Source of the DNA: Variovorax sp. PMC12
GTDB taxonomy: Bacteria > Pseudomonadota > Gammaproteobacteria > Burkholderiales > Burkholderiaceae_C
Reading direction: 5' to 3'
Assembly (NCBI RefSeq): GCF_003019815.1
Contig: NZ_CP027773.1
Span: 4,428,501 to 4,492,500 of the forward strand
Length of the DNA: 64,000 bases
The notes below the pieces were generated by a model. The model made no database searches. It was not told the origin of the DNA and saw nothing but the letters and a program-made list of their open reading frames with translations. Position numbers and translations under genes: made by a program. Shown here in pieces: positions 49,964 to 57,763 of the stretch (its first letter is position 1; each line of letters starts with the position of its first letter).

Positions 49964-50341
49964 ATGGCCTATGCCGCCTACCGAGAACACCCCGGCGTGC
50001 CGCGAACGCACGCACTCATGAGCAAGCCGAACAGCAGGCAGGGCGCAAAAGGCCCGTACTACGTGCTCGACGTCACCGTCTGCTGCGCCGACGCCCTGCG
50101 CGTGCGCCGCAGCATGGCCGGCTGCCCCGACGCGGGCGTGGTGCGCTGCGAACCGCTGCTGCACGCCTGCAGCACGCAGGAAAGCGATGCGCCCTGCGTG
50201 CGCCTGATGATCCGCCTGCCCATCGGCAGCTATGCGGACGTGCTGCACCGCCTGATCGAGTGCGTGCCTTCGGGCGAGATCGGCCGGCTCGTGAGCTGGC
50301 GCGATCACCTCGCGCGCTGCGGCCTCGGCCATGGTCACTGA
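49964..50341 (+). CDS. Hypothetical protein inserted between kdpC and kdpD
   Basis: The 125-residue protein starts at an ATG at 49964 after GAGGAG. It contains six cysteines and an alpha/beta pattern (YYVLDVTVCCADALRVRR ... VRLMIRLPIGSYADVLHRLI). The paired beta-alpha units might form an ACT- or ferredoxin-like fold, but no family is recognised. A second ATG (MSKPNS, residue 19) is a possible start. It overlaps the next small gene by 11 bp, and its position inside the kdp operon implies a role in K+ sensing or pump control. Confidence 0.6.
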   Translation: MAYAAYREHPGVPRTHALMSKPNSRQGAKGPYYVLDVTVCCADALRVRRSMAGCPDAGVVRCEPLLHACSTQESDAPCVRLMIRLPIGSYADVLHRLIECVPSGEIGRLVSWRDHLARCGLGHGH

Positions 50342-50462
50342 CCTGTTGCTGGCACTGCTGGCCATGGCGGCGCTGTTCGTGCCGCTGGGCTTTGCCTGGT
50401 GGGTGCTCTCGCGCACCGCGCGGCGGCACGCGGACCGCCGCAAGGACCCTCCGATGCGATAA
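50331..50462 (+). CDS. Small membrane protein upstream of kdpD
   Basis: The 43-residue peptide (MVTDLLLALLAMAALFVPLG...) has a single transmembrane helix (about residues 4-26) and a very basic cytoplasmic tail (LSRTARRHADRRK), a positive-inside pattern. It overlaps the preceding gene by 11 bp and ends 14 bp before kdpD. Its small size means automated annotation would often miss it. Translation is supported by operon position and membrane topology rather than by homology. Confidence 0.5.
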   Translation: MVTDLLLALLAMAALFVPLGFAWWVLSRTARRHADRRKDPPMR

Positions 50463-50476
50463 CCTGCGCGCCACCC

Positions 50477-53230
50477 ATGCTCGACGACCGCCCCGACCCC
50501 GACGCCCTGCTCGCGCAACTGCGCAGCGACGAGGCGCGCGCGCAGCGCGGCAAGCTGCGCATCTACTTCGGCGCCAGCGCGGGCGTCGGCAAGACCTGGG
50601 CCATGCTGAGCGCCGCGCAGCGCGAGCGCGCCGCCGGCCGCGACGTGCTCATCGGCGTGGTCGAGACCCACGGCCGCAGCGAGACCGCCGCGCTGCTCGC
50701 GGGGCTCGACGCGCTGCCGCTGCGCGAACTGGCCCACCGGGGCCGCACCCTCGCCGAGTTCGACCTCGACGCCGCGCTGGCCCGCAAGCCCGCCGTGCTG
50801 CTGGTCGACGAGCTGGCCCACACCAACGCGCCCGGCTCGCGGCACGCCAAGCGCTGGCAGGACGTGCAGGAGCTGCTGGCCGCCGGCATCGAGGTGTGGT
50901 CGGCGCTCAACGTGCAGCACCTGGAGAGCCTGAACGGCACCGTCGGCGCCATCACCGGCGTGCGGGTGCACGAGACCGTGCCCGACACCGTGCTCGACGA
51001 GGCCGACGAGGTGGTGCTGGTCGACGTCACGCCCGACGAGCTCACGGCGCGGCTCGCGGCCGGCAAGGTCTACCTGCCGCAGCAGGCCGAGCGCGCGGCG
51101 CAGAACTTCTTCCGCAAGGGCAACCTCATCGCGCTGCGCGAGATTGCGCTGCGGCGCACCGCCGAGCACGTGGAAGACGACGTGCGCGGCTGGCGCGTGG
51201 AGCAGTCGGGGCCGGGCGCCGGCGGCAACGGAAAAGGGCGCGGCCTGCAGGCCTGGAACACCTCGGGCGCGATCCTCGCCTGCGTCGGTCCGCACGAAGG
51301 CGCTGCGCAGACGGTGCGCACCGCCGCGCGGCTCGCGGGCCAGCTCAATGTGCGGTGGCATGCGGTGTATGTCGAGACGCCCCGCCTGCAAAGGCTGGCG
51401 GCCGCCGAGCGCGACCGCATCCTCGCCGTGCTCAAGCTGGCCGAGGAACTGGGCGCCGCCACGGCGGTGCTCACCGGCTCCGACGTGGCGGAGCAGCTCG
51501 CCGAACAGGCGCGGCGCCTGAACTGCGCAACGCTGGTGCTCGGGCGCCCGGAGCCGGCCGCGGGCTGGCGGCGCTGGTGGCCGGCGGCCGCGTCGCCGAC
51601 GCTGTCGCGCGCGCTGGCGCAACGCGCGCCCACGCTCGACATCATGGAAGTCGCGCCGGCCGACAGCTCGCGCCGCCTGTCGCGCGCGCCGCTGGAAGGC
51701 GCGCGCATCGACAGCGACGACCACGAGAAGGCACCCACCTACTGGCCGGCCTACGCCTGGGCCACCGCCACCAGCATTGCGCTGACGCTGGTGTGCACGC
51801 CGCTGGCCCGCGTGCTGGAGCTGTCGAACATCGTCATGCTGTTCCTGCTGGGCGTGGTGGGCGTGGCAATGCGCTTCGGGCGCGGGCCTTCGGCGCTGGC
51901 GGCATTGCTCAACGTCGCAGCCTTCGACTATTTCTTCGTGCCGCCGCGCATGTCGTTCGCGGTCAGCGACGTGCAGTACGTGCTGACCTTCGCCATCATG
52001 CTGGGCGTCGGCCTGCTGGTGGGGCAGCTCACGGCCGGGCTGCGCTTCGCGGCCGGTGTGTCGACCAGCCGCGAACGGCGCGCGCGTTCGCTGTTCGAGC
52101 TGACGCGGGAGCTCTCCGCCGCGCTCGAAAGCTCGCAGGTGGTCACGCTCGGCACGGCCGCCGTGCAGGGGCATTTCGGCGGCCATGCGCTGGTGCTGGT
52201 GACCGACGCTGCCGACCAGCTCGTGATGCCGGACCACGCGCCCGAGGGCTTCGATCCGCAGGTGGCCGACTGGGCCTTCCGCCACGGCCAGCCGGCCGGC
52301 CTGGCGACCGCCACGCTGGCCGCGCAGCCCTGGCACTACGTGCCGCTGCGCGCGCCGATGCGCGTGCGCGGCGTGCTGGCGCTGTCGCCCGCGCAGCCGC
52401 GCTGGCTGCTCATTCCCGAGCAGGCGCAGCAGCTCGACACGCTGGCGCGGCAGATCGCCATCGCGCTGGAGCGGGTGCACTACGTCGAGGTGGCGCAGCA
52501 GGCCGTGGTGGAGATGGAATCTGAGCGGCTGCGCAACGCGCTGCTGGGCGCCATCTCGCACGACGTGCGCACGCCGCTCACCGCGCTGATCGCGCTGGCC
52601 GAGTCGCTGCAGACCCTGCCGCCCGAGGAGCATGACAACGCCGCGCGCGCCATCGTCGCGCAGGCGCACGAGCTGCATGCGCTGGTCAACAACCTGCTGG
52701 ACATGGCGCGGCTCGAAAGCGGCATCGCCGGCGGCGCGGTCAACCTGCGGCGCGACTGGCAGTCGGTGGAAGAGGTCGTGGGCTCTGCCATCCGCGCGGC
52801 GCGCACCTCGCTGGGCGACACCGTCGTGCGCACCGCGCTCGACGCCGGGCTGCCGCTGGTCGAGTTCGACGCGGTCCTGATCGAACGCGTGCTCGTCAAC
52901 CTGCTCGAAAACGCCACCAAGTACGGCGCGCCGCCCATCGAAGTCGGCGCGCGGGCCGAGCCCGGCACGCTGGTGCTCACCGTGCGCGACCACGGCCCGG
53001 GCCTGCCCGCCGCGCTGCTCGGCCACGAGCAGAAGCTGTTCGACAAGTTCACGCGCGGCGAGGCCGAATCGGCGACGCCGGGCGTCGGCCTGGGCCTGGC
53101 CATCTGCAAGGCGGTGGTGAGCGCGCACGGCGGCGAGATCACTGCCGCGAATGCGCGCGGCGGCGGTGCAGAATTCACGGTCACGCTGCCGCGCCGCGAG
53201 CCGCCCGAATCCGCCGAAGCCCAACTCTGA
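50477..53230 (+). CDS. kdpD: Potassium sensor histidine kinase KdpD
   Basis: The 917-residue kinase has the N-terminal KdpD domain with Walker A GASAGVGKT (residues 32-40) and the LVDELAHTNAPGSRHAKRWQD motif, then a Usp-like domain and a DUF4118 four-helix membrane region (SIALTLVCTPLARVLE onward). A GAF-like region follows, then HisKA with His695 (ISHDVRTPLTAL) and HATPase_c (NLLENATKYG, GLGLAICKAVV). The ATG at 50477 gives the usual N terminus. The gene precedes kdpE by 4 bp. It senses K+ limitation or salt stress. Confidence 0.95.
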   Translation: MLDDRPDPDALLAQLRSDEARAQRGKLRIYFGASAGVGKTWAMLSAAQRERAAGRDVLIGVVETHGRSETAALLAGLDALPLRELAHRGRTLAEFDLDAALARKPAVLLVDELAHTNAPGSRHAKRWQDVQELLAAGIEVWSALNVQHLESLNGTVGAITGVRVHETVPDTVLDEADEVVLVDVTPDELTARLAAGKVYLPQQAERAAQNFFRKGNLIALREIALRRTAEHVEDDVRGWRVEQSGPGAGGNGKGRGLQAWNTSGAILACVGPHEGAAQTVRTAARLAGQLNVRWHAVYVETPRLQRLAAAERDRILAVLKLAEELGAATAVLTGSDVAEQLAEQARRLNCATLVLGRPEPAAGWRRWWPAAASPTLSRALAQRAPTLDIMEVAPADSSRRLSRAPLEGARIDSDDHEKAPTYWPAYAWATATSIALTLVCTPLARVLELSNIVMLFLLGVVGVAMRFGRGPSALAALLNVAAFDYFFVPPRMSFAVSDVQYVLTFAIMLGVGLLVGQLTAGLRFAAGVSTSRERRARSLFELTRELSAALESSQVVTLGTAAVQGHFGGHALVLVTDAADQLVMPDHAPEGFDPQVADWAFRHGQPAGLATATLAAQPWHYVPLRAPMRVRGVLALSPAQPRWLLIPEQAQQLDTLARQIAIALERVHYVEVAQQAVVEMESERLRNALLGAISHDVRTPLTALIALAESLQTLPPEEHDNAARAIVAQAHELHALVNNLLDMARLESGIAGGAVNLRRDWQSVEEVVGSAIRAARTSLGDTVVRTALDAGLPLVEFDAVLIERVLVNLLENATKYGAPPIEVGARAEPGTLVLTVRDHGPGLPAALLGHEQKLFDKFTRGEAESATPGVGLGLAICKAVVSAHGGEITAANARGGGAEFTVTLPRREPPESAEAQL

Positions 53231-53234
53231 AGCC

Positions 53235-53933
53235 ATGCCAGCCCCTACCGCCATCGTGATCGAAGACGAGCCGCAGATCCGCCGCTTCGTGCGCGGCGCG
53301 CTCGAGGCCGAAGGCTGGTTGGTGCACGAAGCCGGCACCCTTCGCGACGGCCTGGCGGCGGCCGGCACGCGCCAGCCCGACCTGCTGGTGCTCGACCTCG
53401 GCCTGCCCGACGGCGACGGCGTCTCGCTGATCCGCGACGTGCGCGGCTGGTCGGCGGTGCCGATCATCGTGCTGTCGGCGCGCACCGACGAGGCCGACAA
53501 GATCGCCGCCCTCGACGCCGGCGCCGACGACTACCTGACCAAGCCCTTCGGCACCGGCGAACTGCTGGCGCGCGTGCGGGCCAACCTCAGGCGCCCCCGC
53601 GCCGCGGGCGGCGGCAACGACGAACCGGCTGACGCGCTGTTCCGCTTCGGCGAGATCGAGTTCGACCGCGCGGCGCGGCTCGTGCGGCGTTCAGGCGTCG
53701 AGGTGCACCTGACGCCCACCGAATACCGGCTGCTGTCGGTGCTGGTCGCAAACGCCGGCCGCGTGCTGACGCAGCGCCAACTGCTGCGCGAAGTGTGGGG
53801 ACCGTCACACACCGACCAGAGCCACTACCTGCGCATCTACATGGGGCACCTGCGGCAGAAGCTGGAGGCCGATCCGGCGCAGCCGCGTCATCTGCTGACG
53901 GAGACGGCGGTGGGGTATCGGCTGGTGGCGTAG
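53235..53933 (+). CDS. kdpE: Response regulator KdpE
   Basis: The 232-residue OmpR-type regulator has receiver residues Glu10/Asp11, phosphoacceptor Asp54 (VLDLGLPDGDG) and Lys105 in the YLTKPFG motif. The winged-helix DNA-binding domain has VHLTPTEYRLLSVLV and VLTQRQLLREVWG. The QSHYLRIYMGHLRQKLE motif is characteristic of KdpE. It would bind the TTTACG repeats before the operon. No terminator is obvious after it in the 114-bp gap. Confidence 0.94.
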   Translation: MPAPTAIVIEDEPQIRRFVRGALEAEGWLVHEAGTLRDGLAAAGTRQPDLLVLDLGLPDGDGVSLIRDVRGWSAVPIIVLSARTDEADKIAALDAGADDYLTKPFGTGELLARVRANLRRPRAAGGGNDEPADALFRFGEIEFDRAARLVRRSGVEVHLTPTEYRLLSVLVANAGRVLTQRQLLREVWGPSHTDQSHYLRIYMGHLRQKLEADPAQPRHLLTETAVGYRLVA

Positions 53934-54047
53934 TGCTATCGGTACCCTGCGTTGGCGTTGTCCGCTAGAAGACTATGGTGAGGCAGCCGGCCTCAAGCTC
54001 CCGACCGCGCCGTACCGTTTACCGGGCGCTCTACCCGGAGACCACGA

Positions 54048-55166
54048 TCACTTGTTCGGATTCAGCAGGAACTTCTCACCGGTAGCCTGCTTGCCATAAA
54101 CCCCGATCGCATCAAGCTGCAGCATTTCCACCAGCGACACCTCGCGCGTGTACTTGCTGGCAAACGTCGTCTTCAATTCGGCGACGACCCGTGCCTTCAG
54201 GCGCTTCGTGCCTTCGTCGCCGAGCTTGCCGAGGAACGGGAACAGCAGCCACCCGCCCATGCCCCACGCCATGCCGAAGTTGCGCACGAATTCGGTGGGA
54301 GAGCGATCAAGGCCGCCGTAGATGTACACCTGCTTGTGCGTGGTCGAGCCGTAGCGGCTGTATTCCTTGGCGGTGCGGTTCAGCGCCGCTTCCATGCAGC
54401 CGAGGATCTGCCCGGCCAGCTTGCCGCCGCCTGTGGCGTCGAAGGCCAGCGTGGCGCCGGTCTCCACCAGTGCCTGCGTGAGGTCTTCCAGGAAGGTGGG
54501 CGAGGTCGCGTTGCACACGTATTTCGCGCCCAGGCCGCGCAGCAGGTCTTCCTGCTCCTGCTTGCGCACGATGTTGACGAGCGCGATGCCGTCCTTCTGG
54601 CAGATCTTGTTGAGCATCTGGCCCAGGTTGGACGCGGCGGCCGTGTGCACCAGCGCCTTGTGGCCCTCCATGCGCATGGTCTCGACCATGCTCAGCGAGG
54701 TCAGCGGGTTGACGAAGCACGAGGCGCCTTCGGCCGGCGTGGTGCCGTCCGGCAGTTCCAGGCACTGGGCGGCGGCGAGGCAGCGGTACTGCGAGTACAT
54801 CGCGCCGCCGATGGCCGCCACGGTCTTGCCGAGCAGCGCCTGCGCGGCCGGCGACGATCCGGCCTTGACCACCACGCCCGCGCCTTCGTTGCCGACCGGC
54901 ATCGACTGGTCGAGCCGCGCCGCCATCGCGGGGAGCGCGCGCTCGGGCACGGTGGCGGTGACGACCGGGCGCTCTGGCGTGCCCGAGGCCTTGGCGGTGC
55001 TCATGTCGGCGGCGCCGAACAGCAGGCCCAGGTCCGACGGATTCAGGGGCGACGCCTCGACGCGGATCACCACTTCGTGGGCCTGCGGCTCGGGGATCGG
55101 ATCGTCGTGCAGAGAGAGTTCGAGTTCGCCGTTCGCGCGAACGAGGGAGCGGATTTGGAGTGCCAT
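54048..55166 (-). CDS. Zinc-type alcohol dehydrogenase-like/quinone oxidoreductase family protein
   Basis: The 372-residue protein has the medium-chain reductase fold: the N-terminal GroES-like part with ASPLNPSDLGLLFG and VGNEGAGVVVKAG, then a Rossmann domain with AAASNLGQMLNKI. The catalytic zinc cysteines are missing, so this is a zinc-free quinone-reductase-like member using NAD(P)H. It is long for the family because of a C-terminal extension. I chose the ATG at 55166; upstream in-frame sequence is poorly conserved. It follows the broken phosphatase gene on the same strand. Confidence 0.82.
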   Translation of the reverse strand: MALQIRSLVRANGELELSLHDDPIPEPQAHEVVIRVEASPLNPSDLGLLFGAADMSTAKASGTPERPVVTATVPERALPAMAARLDQSMPVGNEGAGVVVKAGSSPAAQALLGKTVAAIGGAMYSQYRCLAAAQCLELPDGTTPAEGASCFVNPLTSLSMVETMRMEGHKALVHTAAASNLGQMLNKICQKDGIALVNIVRKQEQEDLLRGLGAKYVCNATSPTFLEDLTQALVETGATLAFDATGGGKLAGQILGCMEAALNRTAKEYSRYGSTTHKQVYIYGGLDRSPTEFVRNFGMAWGMGGWLLFPFLGKLGDEGTKRLKARVVAELKTTFASKYTREVSLVEMLQLDAIGVYGKQATGEKFLLNPNK

Positions 55167-55252
55167 GGAAGAGCCCTTCGTGAAGCTTCGCAGATGGCCA
55201 TCGGCCACGGGGCGGCCAGTATAGGAGCGGGGTACGGAAGCCGCTGGCGCCT

Positions 55253-55800
55253 TCAGGACACCACGGGGATCACGGGGGCATGCGCCAGCGCGTGGCGCAT
55301 CTTCGCGGGGTCGAGCCGCTCGATGTAGCGCGGGATGTTGCGCCACAGCGTGTGATAGCCGTAGCCGCCGCGCAGCATCTCGTGGCGTGCGCTGTCCTTG
55401 TCCCAGTCCTGCACGGCCATGCGGTAGACCGCTGCGATCACGCCGGTGCGGTCGCCCCGTGCATGCAGTGGATCAGCACCGGGCCCTGCTTCTGCGCCTC
55501 GCGGATGGCGAGCAGCGCGCGCAGCACCTTGGCGTCGTCGATGGACCAGGTGTTGATCGGCACGCGCACCAGCCGCATGCCGGTGCCGGCGAACACCTTC
55601 TTGTCGTCGTTGAACGAGCGCAGGCTCACCACGGTGCGGATGCCGAGCGATCGCAGCGCGGCCATGTCGGCGCGCCGGGGCTGCGCGCTGCGGTACAGCG
55701 TGGGCGTGATGCAGTGCAGGTTCTCCACCCGCAGTTCGTCGAGCGGGTCGGCCCAGTGGCCGGGGCGCGTTTCGTGGTCGTCGCCGCCAGCCGCGCTCAT
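55253..55800 (-). pseudogene. Dual-specificity/tyrosine phosphatase, broken by a frameshift in the catalytic loop
   Basis: From the ATG at 55800 the protein reads normally through GPVLIHCMHGA, then hits a stop at 55438. Re-reading one base at about 55454 restores HCMHGADRTGVIAAVY, the CX5R phosphate-binding loop, and the frame continues to 55253 with YRMAVQDWDKDSARHEML. The intact product would be about 182 residues. A single base is missing inside the active site, in GGGGCGACC where GGGGCNGACC is expected. Either the gene is inactivated, or this is an assembly error, or less likely the frame is bypassed by -1 slippage. The start overlaps the upstream membrane-protein gene by 4 bp. Confidence 0.85.
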
Positions 55801-56288
55801 GGCTTGCGCTTCCAGTGCCGCACCGTGAGGATCAGCAGCGCCACCGCGAGGCCGCCCCAGTAGTCGACCGGCGCGCCCCACAGCCAGTGCTTGTGCCAGA
55901 ACGCGTCGACCGGGTTGAAGCGCGCCCAGCCGAAGGCCGGATTGATGATGAACCAGAGAAAGTCCTCGCAGACCCAGAACACGATCAGCCCCGCCACCGC
56001 GAGCCCGACGTTGCGCCATGTCCAGCGGCCGTTGAAGGCCAGCGGCGAGAAGAACACCAGCGCCATGAAAGTGAACACCCATGCGTGGTAGCCCGTCATC
56101 GCGCGGCCGCCCCAGAAGATGTCGAGCCAGATGCTGTTCTCGATGCGCCAGGTCGGCAGCGACGTGGCCCAGCCGGCGCCCCCTTCGATCTGGATCTCGG
56201 CATTGGCGAAGAAGAAGGCCATGACGGCCACCCAGGCGAGGTAGCCGAGCGTGCGGCCCACGCCGGTGTTTTCGGTGTCGCGGCTCAT
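55797..56288 (-). CDS. Integral membrane protein of unknown function
   Basis: The 163-residue protein has four predicted membrane segments (about residues 16-30, 65-84, 93-110 and 138-156), including YLAWVAVMAFFFANAE and VGLAVAGLIVFWVCEDFLW. It is rich in Trp. It overlaps the glycosyltransferase gene upstream and the phosphatase gene downstream by 4 bp each, so all three were once one unit. It may help attach or flip a glycolipid, but that is a guess from context. Confidence 0.7.
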   Translation of the reverse strand: MSRDTENTGVGRTLGYLAWVAVMAFFFANAEIQIEGGAGWATSLPTWRIENSIWLDIFWGGRAMTGYHAWVFTFMALVFFSPLAFNGRWTWRNVGLAVAGLIVFWVCEDFLWFIINPAFGWARFNPVDAFWHKHWLWGAPVDYWGGLAVALLILTVRHWKRKP

Positions 56289-57430
56289 GCGGCGCTGCCC
56301 GACAGAACATGTTGCAGCACCGCGCGCGCCGCCTGCGGCTTGCCCAGCGCGCGGCTGCGGGCGGCCATGTTCGCGAGCTTGGCGGTGTCGGCCATGAGGC
56401 GCGCCACTTTGTAGTCGAGGCCGATGGCGTCGTAGGCCAGCCACGCGGCGCCTTCTTCCATCAGGAAGCCGGCGTTGTGTTCTTCCTGCCCGGGGATGGG
56501 CGAGATCAGCAGCATCGGCTTGCCCAGCGCCAGGCATTCCGACACCGTGAGGCCGCCCGGCTTGGTGACGACGAGGTCGGACGCGGCCATCATCTTGTGC
56601 ATTTCGTTGGTGAAGCCGACGGCGACCACGCGCCCCGGGTGGCGCCTGGCCAGCGCCTCGAGCTTGCCGTATGCCTCCACGTTGCGGCCCGCCACGGCAA
56701 TGACCTGGAAGTTGCCTTCCCCGCCGAGGCCGAGCACGCGCTCGACCATGCTCGGCAGGTCGCCCACGCCCGCACCGCCCGAGGCCATCAGCAGCACCGG
56801 CCGCGACGGGTCGAGGCCCAGCTCGGCCGCGCAGGCATTGCGCGTGAGCGCCGGTGCATCGGGCTCGGAGAAGGCCGGCATCACGGGGATGCCGGTGACG
56901 TGGATGCGGTCCGCCGGAATGCCGCGCGCCCGCAGGCGGAAGGCCACTTCTTCCGTGGCGGCAAGGTAGCCGGTCATGCCCGGCACGAGCCACATGTTGT
57001 GCAGGTCGTAATCGGTGATCTGCAGCCACACGGGGTAGTCGATGCGGCCGCGGTTGCGCTCGCGCATCAGCAGTTCCGCGGGCAGGAAGTGGGTGCAGAT
57101 CACGGCGTCGGGCTGCTCGCGGCGGATTTCCTTCACGAGGGCGCCGGTGCTCAGCCGCTCGATGCCGCGGCGCAGGCGTTGCGAGGGCGCGTGGTGCGGC
57201 GTGGTGTCGGTGCGCTGGTGCAGATACGACCACAGCTCGGGGGCCCGGTTCACGAGCTGGATGTACCAGTCGGTGTAGACCTTGCGAAAGCCGCCGGCCA
57301 CGTGGGCCATCGCATCGATGTGGACCGCCGTGCAGGGCGGGGCGAGGGTCTGGGCGGTGGCGGCAAGCGCCTGTGCTGCACGCACGTGGCCGTTGCCGGC
57401 GCTCACGCTGAGGATCAGGAGTTTGGTCAT
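56285..57430 (-). CDS. MGDG synthase-like family 28 glycosyltransferase
   Basis: The 381-residue protein has the MGDG-synthase N-terminal motif SVSAGNGHVRAAQAL, the HFLPAELLMRERN segment and the nucleotide-sugar site TKPGGLTVSECLALGKPMLL of GT28 enzymes. It would transfer a sugar from a UDP donor to diacylglycerol or a similar lipid at the membrane. It begins the unit glycosyltransferase-membrane protein-phosphatase; the intergenic repeat copy C lies upstream of its start. Confidence 0.87.
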   Translation of the reverse strand: MTKLLILSVSAGNGHVRAAQALAATAQTLAPPCTAVHIDAMAHVAGGFRKVYTDWYIQLVNRAPELWSYLHQRTDTTPHHAPSQRLRRGIERLSTGALVKEIRREQPDAVICTHFLPAELLMRERNRGRIDYPVWLQITDYDLHNMWLVPGMTGYLAATEEVAFRLRARGIPADRIHVTGIPVMPAFSEPDAPALTRNACAAELGLDPSRPVLLMASGGAGVGDLPSMVERVLGLGGEGNFQVIAVAGRNVEAYGKLEALARRHPGRVVAVGFTNEMHKMMAASDLVVTKPGGLTVSECLALGKPMLLISPIPGQEEHNAGFLMEEGAAWLAYDAIGLDYKVARLMADTAKLANMAARSRALGKPQAARAVLQHVLSGSAA

Positions 57431-57489
57431 GAAATCCGGGATTTGCGCGGATTATGGCGATGCCTTGTGGCAGTCCTTTTCCAGCTGTT

Positions 57490-57748
57490 GTTCAGGGCTC
57501 GCTCACGCCGACGGGGTGCCTTGCTCCGCGAATGTCCCCCGCCCTTCGGGCTCCTCCTTTATTTCGCTGCGCAAGGCACCCCGCCGTCGTGAGCGTTCAG
57601 AGCACTTGTTGATCGAGTGGAACAACGGCAGCGCTCGTTGTGCGCAGGGCGCCGGGTGCTCCCCGCAGCGAAATAAAGGAGGAGGGGCGCAGCCCCGGGG
57701 GACATTCGCGGAGGGGAGTACCCGGTGGCCTGCGCACGCATCCCGAAC
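57490..57748 (+). repeat. Bipartite palindromic repeat element, copy C (between the glycosyltransferase gene and nadV)
   Basis: The element runs from GTTCAGGG to CCCGAAC. In module 1, CGCTCACG (57500-57507) pairs with CGTGAGCG (57588-57595). In module 2, GTGCGCAGG (57640-57648) pairs with CCTGCGCAC (57729-57737). Cores lie at 57527-57571 and, inverted, at 57664-57710. It shares orientation and module order with copy A and has the same central motif (CGTTCAGAGCAC, GTTGATCG) as reversed copy B. It fills most of the 333-bp gap 57431-57763. Confidence 0.9.
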
Positions 57749-57763
57749 GCCTGAACCGAAAGC

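Noticed and set aside
49928..53500. Open frame of about 1190 codons on the minus strand opposite kdpD
   Set aside because: Arg/His/Ala-rich antisense translation without any motif; kdpD on the plus strand explains the region.
53934..54047. Terminator or repeat after kdpE
   Set aside because: Only a weak CGGGCGCTCTACCCG-like symmetry is visible and no T-tract; not enough to call.
55438..55461. Programmed -1 ribosomal frameshift in the phosphatase gene
   Set aside because: Re-reading one base restores the motif exactly, but there is no classical slippery heptamer or obvious downstream stimulator. A deletion or sequencing error is simpler.
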